Source of the DNA: Oscillospiraceae bacterium
Lineage (GTDB): Bacteria > Bacillota > Clostridia > Oscillospirales > Ruminococcaceae
Reading direction: 5' to 3'
Assembly (NCBI GenBank): GCA_015067125.1
Contig: SVNB01000030.1
Coordinates: forward strand, 1-16,429
Length of the DNA: 16,429 nt
The first letter of the stretch is position 1. Every line of letters begins with the position of its first letter. Below, one piece after another: positions 7,411 through 14,200 of this stretch. The position numbers and the translations under genes are program-made. The notes under the pieces are model-generated. The model saw only the letters and a list, made by a program, of their open reading frames with translations. It did no database searches and was not told where the DNA came from.

Positions 7411-7460
7411 TCCCTCATCCGTCACGGCTACGCCGTGCCACCTTCCCCCAGGGGAAGGCT
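7411..7460 (+). repeat. Two-hairpin palindromic repeat unit
   Basis: Lead TCCCTCATCCGT, hairpin 1 CACGGC-TAC-GCCGTG, linker CCA, hairpin 2 CCTTCCCCCAGGGGAAGG. The same order of parts as the other units, with a different hairpin 1. Confidence 0.75.
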
Positions 7461-7470
7461 TAATAAAAAT

Positions 7471-7496
7471 CCCCGTCCGATTGTTTTCGGGCGGGG
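7471..7496 (-). terminator. Terminator of the SPFH/RHH operon
   Basis: Stem CCCCGTCCGA / TCGGGCGGGG (10 bp with one G-T pair), followed on the minus strand by ATTTTTATT, 6 bases past the stop codon of the small gene. A T-run on the plus strand as well (TGTTTTTTAT) could stop transcription coming through the repeats. Confidence 0.85.
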
Positions 7497-7502
7497 TGTT
7501 TT

Positions 7503-7679
7503 TTATTCGTCTTTGGGTTCTTCGATTTTAACTTTGCGGCGTTTTTTTACCGCTTCGGTAAGAAGATATTCTATCTGACCGTTTACAGAGCGAAAATCGT
7601 CCTCCGCCCAGCGCGAAATCTCTTCCCAAAGGTTCGGCGAAAGCCGAAGCAAAAGCTGTTTTTTATCTTTTTCCGCCAA
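7503..7679 (-). CDS. 58-residue ribbon-helix-helix-like DNA-binding protein (Arc/CopG type)
   Basis: Not found by an ATG-based search because it starts with TTG at 7677-7679, with GGAG 9 bases upstream. The 58 residues begin MAEKDKKQLLLRLSP, a short basic beta strand as in Arc and CopG proteins, followed by two helices (NLWEEISRWAEDDF and VNGQIEYLLTEAVKKRRK) with the conserved S-V-N-G-Q-I turn between them, and a charged tail. Proteins of this fold bind DNA as dimers, the strand pair lying in the major groove. It lies 28 bases downstream of the SPFH gene and ahead of the shared terminator, so it is the second gene of that operon. The tandem half-sites at the operon promoter make self-repression a reasonable guess. 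A toxin partner is not visible. Confidence 0.85.
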   Translation of the reverse strand: MAEKDKKQLLLRLSPNLWEEISRWAEDDFRSVNGQIEYLLTEAVKKRRKVKIEEPKDE

Positions 7680-7707
7680 GGCTTTCGTCTCCTTTCATCA
7701 AAAATCA

Positions 7708-8727
7708 TCAGTAAATGGAACCTGTGTTTACAATGGGCTGGGCATCGTTGCTTCCGCAAAGAACCACAAGCAGGTTGGAAACCATCTGTGCTTTGCGTTC
7801 TTCGTCCATATCCACAACTTTTTCTTCTTCAAGGCGTTCCAAAGCCATTTCCACCATTCCCACGGCGCCGTCAACAATAAGTTTACGGGCAGCGATAATA
7901 GCGGAAGCCTGCTGACGCTGAAGCATTGCGGCGGCGATTTCCGGCGCGTACGCAAGGTGGGTGATGCGTGCTTCGGTGATTTCTATACCCGCAACTTCCA
8001 CACGGCACTGAATTTCATCACGCAGACGCTGTGCAACTTCCAGGCTGGAACCGCGAAGGGATTTTTCGTCGCCTTCCTCGGATTCGTCATAGGGGTATTC
8101 CCTTACGATATTACGAAGAGCCGCATCACACTGAGTGGAAAGGAATTCGATGTAGTTATCAACGTTGAAAACGGCTTTTGCCGGGTCGGTAACATGCCAG
8201 ATAACAACGGTACCAATTATAACTGGGTTGCCGAGCTGGTCGTTTATTTTCTGTTTGTCGTTGGTAAGGGTGATCTCTTTAAGGGAAACGCGTTTGTTGG
8301 CGGAAAGCTGAACGTTTGCTGTGGTTGCTTTTCCGGAAAGAGCTGCTTCTGCATTAGCTGCTGCGGCTTTTTCAAGTGCGTTTTCCGAAGCAGGGTTTAT
8401 TGCGGAAGCAAAGGGGTTAACATGGAAAAATCCCGGTCCGTAAAGAGTGCCGTAATATTCGCCGAAAAGGGTAAGAACATAAGCTTCGTTCGGGCGCAGG
8501 GTACGCAGTCCGCAAAGAAGAATCGGAATTACCAGAAATGCCGCTATGCCGAAAAGAATCATAAAAATCAAGGAAACAGGGAAAATGATTCCTTCGGAGG
8601 TCAGGTAGATTCCGCCGATGAATCCGGCAACGGAAACAAGCTCGCCAAGGATAAGAAGAAGGAGCATTGCCATGCCGTTTCTGGGCTTTAATTCTTTGCT
8701 GTAATCATTTTTTACGTTTGCGTTCAT
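7708..8727 (-). CDS. SPFH (band 7/stomatin-like) membrane protein
   Basis: A 339-residue protein. Residues 1-18 are polar; two hydrophobic segments at about 19-42 and 47-73 form a membrane hairpin; the SPFH domain spans about 75-290 (LRPNEAYVLTLFGEYYGT, GPGFFHVNPF, IIGTVVIWHVTDPAKAVFNV, LRNIVREYPYDE, IEITEARITHLAYAPEIAAAMLQRQQA). A coiled, charged C-terminal part follows (VEMALERLEEEKVVDMDEERKAQM). SPFH proteins assemble into membrane rings or patches; the bacterial role varies and is not fixed by the sequence. ATG at 8725-8727 has AGGA 10 bases upstream. First gene of an operon with the small RHH-like gene; this pairing recurs in Clostridia (my recollection, not checked). Confidence 0.93.
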   Translation of the reverse strand: MNANVKNDYSKELKPRNGMAMLLLLILGELVSVAGFIGGIYLTSEGIIFPVSLIFMILFGIAAFLVIPILLCGLRTLRPNEAYVLTLFGEYYGTLYGPGFFHVNPFASAINPASENALEKAAAANAEAALSGKATTANVQLSANKRVSLKEITLTNDKQKINDQLGNPVIIGTVVIWHVTDPAKAVFNVDNYIEFLSTQCDAALRNIVREYPYDESEEGDEKSLRGSSLEVAQRLRDEIQCRVEVAGIEITEARITHLAYAPEIAAAMLQRQQASAIIAARKLIVDGAVGMVEMALERLEEEKVVDMDEERKAQMVSNLLVVLCGSNDAQPIVNTGSIY

Positions 8728-8766
8728 AAAATCATCATCCTTTCGCGATGTAAAATAACGATTTAA

Positions 8767-8783
8767 GATATCATTTTGATATC
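8767..8783. promoter_or_regulatory. Candidate operator for the SPFH/RHH operon
   Basis: GATATCA-TTT-TGATATC is a perfect 17-base palindrome placed just downstream of the -10 box, at the expected transcription start. On the minus strand it also contains two copies of ATGATATC whose starts are 11 bases apart, about one helical turn, the tandem half-site spacing that RHH repressors use. Confidence 0.6.
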
Positions 8784-8789
8784 ATCTTT

Positions 8790-8818
8790 ATATTACATTA
8801 TTTTGGAAAGTTTGTCAA
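8790..8818 (-). promoter_or_regulatory. Sigma-A promoter of the SPFH/RHH operon
   Basis: On the minus strand TTGACA (8813-8818), 17 bases, TAATAT (8790-8795). The leader to the ATG is about 55 bases. Confidence 0.8.
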
Positions 8819-8845
8819 TATTTTTTTTGGTTTGCTGTAATAATA

Positions 8846-8881
8846 CTTCCCCTTGAGGGGAAGCGGCACGGCGTAAGCCGT
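8846..8881 (-). repeat. Two-hairpin palindromic repeat unit, inverted copy
   Basis: CTTCCCC-TTGA-GGGGAAG followed by CGGCACGGC-GTAA-GCCGT on the plus strand: the parts of the 7411-7460 unit in reverse order and orientation. It lies head to head with the next unit, separated by a GGGTG-TTTT-CACCC hairpin (8889-8902). Confidence 0.65.
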
Positions 8882-8899
8882 AACGAAAGGGTGTTTTCA

Positions 8900-9026
8900 C
8901 CCTCATCCGTCACCTGCGGTGACACCTCCCTCGTCAAAGGGAGGTTGCCCTCCGGGTTCTTGGTTATCCCTCTTCCGTCTTTTTCGCCTTGCGGCGAAAA
9001 ATCCACCTTCCCCTCTGGGAAGGCTG
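8900..9026 (+). repeat. Tandem pair of two-hairpin repeat units (copy A of the 121-bp duplication)
   Basis: Unit 1 (8900-8947): lead CCCTCATCC, hairpin GTCACCTGCGGTGAC, then ACCTCCCT...AGGGAGGT. Unit 2 (8967-9026): lead TCCCTCTTCCGT, hairpin TTTTTCGCCTTGCGGCGAAAAA, linker TCCA, hairpin CCTTCCCCTCTGGGAAGG. Bases 8906-9026 match 9143-9263 with only four differences in 121 positions. Confidence 0.85.
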
Positions 9027-9032
9027 AATTTG

Positions 9033-9092
9033 GCCCCCTTGCCTAAAGGGGGCTGGATTTTTTAACCGCCTGCGGTTAAAAAAGACTGGGGG
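9033..9092 (-). repeat. Two-hairpin palindromic repeat unit, inverted copy with T-rich hairpin
   Basis: GCCCCCTT-GCCTA-AAGGGGGC (9033-9053), then the perfect palindrome TTTTTTAACCGC-CT-GCGGTTAAAAAA (9058-9083), then GACTGGGGGAT. Read on the minus strand: lead ATCCCCCAGTC, hairpin 1, linker TCCA, hairpin 2. It lies between the two 121-bp copies. Confidence 0.65.
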
Positions 9093-9138
9093 ATTCTTTT
9101 ATAAATTACCGGCTGAATTTAATGAGATAGAATTTCTC

Positions 9139-9263
9139 TCCCTCCGTCACCTGCGGTGACACCTCCCTCGTCAGAGGGAGGTTGCCCTCCGGGTTTTTGG
9201 TTATCCCTCATCCGTTTTTTTCGCCTTGCGGCGAAAAATCCACCTTCCCCTCTGGGAAGGCTG
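9139..9263 (+). repeat. Tandem pair of two-hairpin repeat units (copy B of the 121-bp duplication)
   Basis: Same order of parts as 8900-9026. The differences from copy A in the 121-bp core are substitutions only (AAAGG/AGAGG, TTCTTGG/TTTTTGG, CTCTTCC/CTCATCC, CCGTCT/CCGTTT), with no length change. Confidence 0.85.
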
Positions 9264-9278
9264 CCCTCCGGGATACCT

Positions 9279-9317
9279 GTTTGCGGCGGGAGCAAAGCCC
9301 CCGCCCTACTGTAAATT
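9279..9317 (+). repeat. GGCGGG hairpin, second copy
   Basis: The same 39-base element as 7311-7349, differing at one base (CCCTACTGT instead of CCCTACGGT). It again follows directly on a two-hairpin unit, so the two elements appear to travel together. Confidence 0.8.
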
Positions 9318-9328
9318 GGTTGTTTTGC

Positions 9329-9353
9329 GGAACGGTCAAGACCGTTCCCTACG
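9329..9353 (+). repeat. GGAACGGTC hairpin followed by CCTACGG
   Basis: Perfect 9-bp stem GGAACGGTC-AA-GACCGTTCC, followed by CTACGG. It shares the 3' tail of the GGCGGG and GGGCGGCC hairpins but not the stem sequence. Confidence 0.75.
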
Positions 9354-9367
9354 GTTGGCATAAAAAC

Positions 9368-9396
9368 GGGCGGCCACATAGGGCCGCCCCTACGGT
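9368..9396 (+). repeat. GGGCGGCC hairpin followed by CCTACGG
   Basis: Perfect 8-bp stem GGGCGGCC-ACATAG-GGCCGCCC followed by CTACGGTGG. Third stem sequence carrying the same tail. Confidence 0.75.
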
Positions 9397-9435
9397 GGAA
9401 TTTAAAATTAGATTTCAACTTTCTATTTTTAACTA

Positions 9436-9461
9436 AAAAAGCACCCTGTGGGGTGCTTTTT
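9436..9461 (-). terminator. Terminator of the small membrane-anchored protein gene
   Basis: Stem AAAAAGCACCC / GGGTGCTTTTT (11 bp, loop TGTG), one base past the stop codon; on the minus strand it is followed by a T-run. Confidence 0.88.
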
Positions 9462-9462
9462 A

Positions 9463-9927
9463 TCAGGTAAGTTTAAAGAAAATAATCACTGCCGCAATAA
9501 TTATAATCGCGATAAGAAGATTGGGAATCCCAGCGGTTTCGCCGTAAATAACCGTATTGAAGAAATCTTCCACTGCGTCTTCGGCAGAAGGTTCCGCCGC
9601 TTCGCCGCCATAGGTTACGTTAAGGGTAACTGTTTCACCCGGGGCAAGTTCCACGTTTTCCGTCGCCGCTTCAGAATCCTTCGCAAGCTCGTATCCTTCG
9701 GGAATAAGCTGTTCCAGGTTGGTTATGATCACCGCTTCCGCGTTCGTGTTTTTAACGGTGATGGTTGCGGTAATAAGCTCGCCTTCCTCATAACTTTCCT
9801 TATCCATTTCCACAGAAACTTCAAGTCCCTCGTGCTCCATATAAGAAGCAAAAACGGGCACAGAAAGGGCACAGATTATTGCCGCCGCCATTAAAAGCGC
9901 TGCAACTTTTTTAAAAAATATTTTCAT
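9463..9927 (-). CDS. Small secreted, membrane-anchored protein with one beta-sandwich domain
   Basis: A 154-residue protein. Residues 1-27 are a signal peptide (basic MKIFFKK, hydrophobic core, VFA cut site before SY). Residues about 33-107 resemble a small Ig-like/DUF11-CARDB-type domain: strands VSVEMDKESYEEGE and ITATITVKNTNAEAV, then LAPGETVTLNVTY. An acidic spacer (EPSAEDAVEDFF) is followed by a C-terminal membrane helix (about 134-152, PNLLIAIIIIAAVIIFF) and a two-to-three-residue tail with Lys. There is no NPxTG motif, so it should stay in the membrane with the domain outside. Its partner is unknown. ATG at 9925-9927 has GGAGAG 8 bases upstream. It has its own promoter and terminator. 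The fold is inferred from pattern only. Confidence 0.85.
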   Translation of the reverse strand: MKIFFKKVAALLMAAAIICALSVPVFASYMEHEGLEVSVEMDKESYEEGELITATITVKNTNAEAVIITNLEQLIPEGYELAKDSEAATENVELAPGETVTLNVTYGGEAAEPSAEDAVEDFFNTVIYGETAGIPNLLIAIIIIAAVIIFFKLT

Positions 9928-9964
9928 AGGATCTCTCCTTTTTACGCTTTATATTACGGATACT

Positions 9965-9993
9965 ATTTTATGACATTTAAGATTTTTCGTCAA
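9965..9993 (-). promoter_or_regulatory. Sigma-A promoter of the small membrane-anchored protein gene
   Basis: On the minus strand TTGACG (9988-9993), 17 bases, TAAAAT (9965-9970), about 37 bases before the start codon. Confidence 0.72.
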
Positions 9994-10009
9994 CCGCTCT
10001 TTAAACAAA

Positions 10010-10035
10010 ATCCCGGACCTTTTGCGGCCCGGGAT
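10010..10035 (-). terminator. Terminator of the ROK-family gene
   Basis: On the minus strand ATCCCGGGCC-GCAAAA-GGTCCGGGAT (10 bp with one G-T pair) followed by TTTG, 5 bases past the stop at 10040. Confidence 0.85.
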
Positions 10036-10039
10036 AATT

Positions 10040-10978
10040 TTATCCGTAATTATCAAGCACCAGTTTAAAGGCACCGTAAATGCAGGCGTCCGTATCCAAT
10101 GCCGCAAAGGTAAAACGCACGTTTTCGTTTGCCTGGAAAACGTATTTTTTGAAGGAACGGGCAACTCCTTCCATAGCGGGTTGGCCGATTTTGCAAAATT
10201 CGCCGCCAAGCACCACCGTATCCGGGTTTACCACGCAGCATACTGCCGCCAAAGCCTGACCGGCATATTCATAAACCCTGTTCATCACGTTTATAGAAAG
10301 CTCGTCATTTTCCTCCGCCGCTTTCAGCACGTCTTTATAATCAAAGAATTTTTTGTAGCGCAGAACAGATGGTGCTCCCGTATTCGCAAGCATTCGCCTT
10401 GCCACCCTTACTATTCCTGCCGGAGAACAATACTGTTCCGCACAGCCGAATTTTCCGCAGGCGCAGGGTTCTTTTTCCGCTTTATTTACTACAATGTGGC
10501 CGATTTCTCCGGCGCCGCCGTTGTTTCCGCGAACAAGTCTTCCGTCGCAGATAATTCCGCCGCCAAGGCCGGTATTCATGGCCATAAAAACAGTATTTAC
10601 GCTTCCGCTGCCTTTCCAGCTTTCTCCAAGCGCAGAAAGTGTGCTTATATTTCCGGCTTTTACCTTCATCGCCGCCAGGCCGGAAAGGGCGTGCTCGATA
10701 TTAAAAACGCCCCAGCCAAGGTTAACGCATTTCTGAACAACACCGGTTCTGTCAACCGGTCCGGGAATTCCCACGCCGATGCCGATGACGTCTTCTTCGT
10801 TTATGCCTTTTTTCTTAAGATAGCTTTCCACTTCTTTTGCCACAGCGGGAATAATTTTGTTGCTTTCCGTGTTTATCGGCGCGGCAATCTTCCATTTATC
10901 GATAAGGTTTCCTTCCTCATCAAAAAATCCGAATTTAATATTCGGTCCAAAAATATCCACGCCAAATCCGTAACGCAT
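10040..10978 (-). CDS. ROK-family sugar-kinase-like protein lacking the usual catalytic Asp
   Basis: A 312-residue cytoplasmic protein of the ROK family (glucokinases, N-acetylmannosamine kinases, repressors). It has the ROK core without an N-terminal DNA-binding domain. Preserved parts are GIGIPGPV-like text at about 66-75, NLGWGVFN (96-103 of the family pattern, here 86-93), GNNGGAGEIGH with the E158-x-G-H161 motif, and the zinc site CACGKFGC (C172, C174, C179 with H161). Two parts are altered. The phosphate-binding DxGGT near the N terminus reads DIFGPN (8-13), and the block normally ENDANxAALGE reads AGNISTLSALGE, so the Asp that acts as base is Ile111. GTGVGGG reads NTGLGGG. It may be a sugar-binding pseudokinase, or use another residue. 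ATG at 10976-10978 has a perfect AGGAGG 7 bases upstream; the gene has its own promoter and terminator. Confidence 0.9.
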   Translation of the reverse strand: MRYGFGVDIFGPNIKFGFFDEEGNLIDKWKIAAPINTESNKIIPAVAKEVESYLKKKGINEEDVIGIGVGIPGPVDRTGVVQKCVNLGWGVFNIEHALSGLAAMKVKAGNISTLSALGESWKGSGSVNTVFMAMNTGLGGGIICDGRLVRGNNGGAGEIGHIVVNKAEKEPCACGKFGCAEQYCSPAGIVRVARRMLANTGAPSVLRYKKFFDYKDVLKAAEENDELSINVMNRVYEYAGQALAAVCCVVNPDTVVLGGEFCKIGQPAMEGVARSFKKYVFQANENVRFTFAALDTDACIYGAFKLVLDNYG

Positions 10979-11008
10979 AAGGCACCTCCTGTGCGTATTC
11001 TTTTTATT

Positions 11009-11036
11009 ATTATAGCACCGCTGTATTTTTTATCAA
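11009..11036 (-). promoter_or_regulatory. Sigma-A promoter of the ROK-family gene
   Basis: On the minus strand TTGATA (11031-11036), 16 bases, TATAAT (11009-11014), about 30 bases before the start codon. Confidence 0.78.
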
Positions 11037-11159
11037 AGCTTTATTCATAAAAATTTGCCAAAAAAGTTAAATTCTGCGTTTTTTATAGTTGAATACGCTT
11101 TATTTTGTGTATTTTTATTGCAATTTTTTATTTATTTTGGTTATAAGTTTTATTTCTGC

Positions 11160-11192
11160 AAAAAAAGAGCACGGCTTTTGCCGTGCTCTTTT
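11160..11192 (-). terminator. Terminator of the giant surface protein gene
   Basis: Perfect 13-bp stem AAAAGAGCACGGC / GCCGTGCTCTTTT with a four-base loop and a T-run on the minus strand, about 24 bases past the stop codon. The roughly 120 bases between it and the ROK promoter are AT-rich, with no gene. Confidence 0.92.
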
Positions 11193-11215
11193 GGGTTTAT
11201 TCGGTTGTATCTGAA

Positions 11216-14200
11216 TTAATCAAATACGGGTGCACCGGTTTCGGGGTTGCCCTCGTCATCTTTGCCGGTAAGGTCGATGATGATGCCGCCGCCGCTGCTC
11301 GGTTTGCGTTTTTTAGGAATGGATTTGTACTCAACGTCGCCGCAGAGTTCGCATTCGCGTTTTGCAAGACCTTCTTCATAATAGGTGGGTTCTTTAACGG
11401 TTACCCAGTTGCCCCATTTATGTGCATCGGGATCTACAGGGATATCGTCAACGTCTTTGTAAAGAATTTCGGTTATCCAGTCAGCATTGAATCTTGCGGT
11501 GTATCTGGTGGTACCGGGTTCGCAGCAGGTTGCTTTTTCAATAACCTCGCTGGTGATGGTTGCTTCAACAGTTTCAGAGTGCTGGCTGTTGTATTCGCAG
11601 TAATGGGTTGCTTTGCAGGTCCATTTACCGTCAACAAGTTCCCAAACGATATCAATTTCTTTATTGTACCAGTTATGAGCATTCTCATCGATCGGGATGA
11701 TTTCCTGTGCAACGATTACAGTGCCGCAGTCTTCGCAGTGGCTGCCATCGGTAAGACCTTCTGCAGAGCAGGTTGCGGGATAGCCTTCATCGGTTACAAT
11801 GTTTTCGTGCTTGCCGGTTGCGGGAATTACCTTGTGTTCTCTGTTAAGAACGGTTCCGCATTCGGGGCAGTAGGTTACAAGGTCATAAGAACCGTCTTTG
11901 CCGCAGGTTGCGGGAACAACGTTTTCTTCTCTGGTTGCAGTACCGTGAACGTGTTCATCTTCTTCGCCGAAGAGTTTTACTTTAAGGGTTGCTTTGGTGA
12001 TTTCTGCGCCAACGGTAAGGCTGTAACCGCCTTTGCTTACGGTCTTGTCTGCGCTGCGGGTGGTGCTGTATTCATAATAACCGGTGGATTCGTTCCAAAG
12101 GCTGCCAAGAGTTCTGGAAGGACCGATGATATCAAGATATTCAAGGCCTTCGCCTGCTGCGTTTGCAACAAGGTGATAAATCTCTTCAAGAGCTGCTGCT
12201 CTGCCAAGATCTTCGGTAATGCCAAGTTTTGCTACCATATCTGCAAAGGTGGTCTTAACGCTCATGTTCTTAAGTGCATCGAATACGTCTTTTACGGTAA
12301 GAGCATCGATTGCTGCTTTCATGGTTGCGTTATCTTCGCCGATTGCATCTACAAGAGCTTTTGCTTTTGCTTCGTCTTCAACGCCGTTTGCAAATACTAC
12401 TGCAAGAACGTTTACATATTCTTCGTAAGTATAAGCGGTATCGTTTTCGGTGTTGTTATCTTTGGTTACGTCGATGATAAGGGTTGCGTAGCCTTCGCCG
12501 GAAACTTTGAAGTGGTTGTTGCTGTAAGAAGGTTTATGGATTTCTACCTGTGCATCTGCAGTATCAACGATATCGGAAAGTCCGCCAACAAGGTTTGCTG
12601 CGTATTCTTTCTTGCCTTCGCTGCCGTCCATTGCAAGGCCAACGGTAAAGGTTTCTTCAAGATCAGTGTTGGGTGCAATGCCAAAGGTTACATAATCTTC
12701 TGCTACAACGTGGTCAACAGTTACGGACCAAGGAGCAACAGTTACTTCCATATCAAGGATAGCGGTATCGTTATCGATTGCTTCTTCGATAGCTGCAAAG
12801 TCGAGCATTTCGTCAATGATTCCGTTGATGAAAGCATTGAGGTCTGCAAGGCTTACAAAACCAAGAGCGGTGTTGATAAGCTGTTCTTTGCGGTTGGTGC
12901 TGTCATAAATGCCGATGATATCTTCTACAGTTACGTTGTAGATCTGATATCCGTCTGCATAGAGAGAAGCGGAAGTGAAATAGTTGAGAACAAGATCAAC
13001 TGCCATATCTGCTGCAATCATGCCTGCTGCTTCGGTATAGCTTACGATATCTTTATCAAGGATATCTGCATCTGCTTTAAAGAGGATATCGCCGTTATTT
13101 TCTTCGATGGTGTAGAGAACGTTGCGTACTGTGCCGTTTTCAACTTCAAAACCTTCGGGAAGAAGTGCGGTTACGTCGGAAGCATATTTGCCGCCTACGA
13201 TGGTTGCGGTTGCGGTGCCGGAAACAGTGCCGGTTACGCTGCCGCTTTCGAAGGTATCGAGTTTGGAATCGAAGATAAGGGTTCTGCCGTTTGCAACGAT
13301 GTTGCCGTTAACGGTATGGCCGTTAAGGTCAAGAATGGTTACGTCGTTGAATACAAGATCGCCGGTAACGTCATCAAGAAGAATGATGGCTGCTTCGCCT
13401 GCGATGGATTTTACGCGTTCGGAAAGGTTGTTGGTAAAGTCGAATTTTTCAAGATAATCAACTTTGCTGTCAACCGGGTGACGAACGTCAACAAGTGCTG
13501 CTTCAAAACCGTTGTTGGTGTTGGTAAGTTCTGCGGTTGCAGCAGCGGTAAGTGCAGCGCCTTCGCCTTTGTATTCATAAATCATGCCCATATAGGTTTC
13601 ATAGGCAGAAACATCAATGCCAAGAAGGTTTATAATACCATCAATAGCTTTTTTGCCGTTTGCGGTTACAGAAAGATCAACAAGTTCGTTATCATCTTCG
13701 GGGTTTACAACAACGCCGGGATTGGTAAGAGCTTTTTTGGCAAGCTGATAATATTTTTCTGCGCCGGTAAGGTCTTTATCAATACCAAGTTTTGCAAGGG
13801 TGTTGGTATAGGTGGTGGTGTTTGCATCGGTTGCCATGATAAGTTCAACATAATCCCAAAGGAACTGTGCTGCGATTTCGGAATTTACTGCTTCCATATC
13901 GTCTTTATCAATGTTGCCGGTTGCAATAAGTGCTGCAAGATATACTTCGTAAACTTTTTCGGGAAGGGTTGCGTAAACAGCCATAACGCCGCTTTCGGAT
14001 TTGAAGGTCATATAAGGTTTGATCTTCTCAAGGCCGTTTGCTACGGTTGCCATCTGGGAAGGAACGCTGCTGAGATAAAGAGTGAAGTCAAGGTCTTTAA
14101 ATACGATATCGTTTGCAGAGTTACCAAGCTGCATGGAAGCGTGAACAAATTCGCCTTTGCCTGCTTTGCCAAGGGTGATAAGAGTTTCGTTGGAGAACAG

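Noticed and set aside
7313..7531. Frame of 72 codons in the first repeat cluster
   Set aside because: Its translation is simply the palindromic repeats read through; the end overlaps the operon terminator and the small RHH-like gene.
8846..9396. CRISPR array
   Set aside because: Repeats are spaced irregularly, occur in both orientations and lack spacers of uniform length; no cas genes nearby.
8815..9436. Frames of 63-99 codons across the second repeat cluster, on both strands
   Set aside because: They are translations of repeats (text such as LPLTREVSPQVTDEGE) and vary with repeat copy; no ribosome sites.
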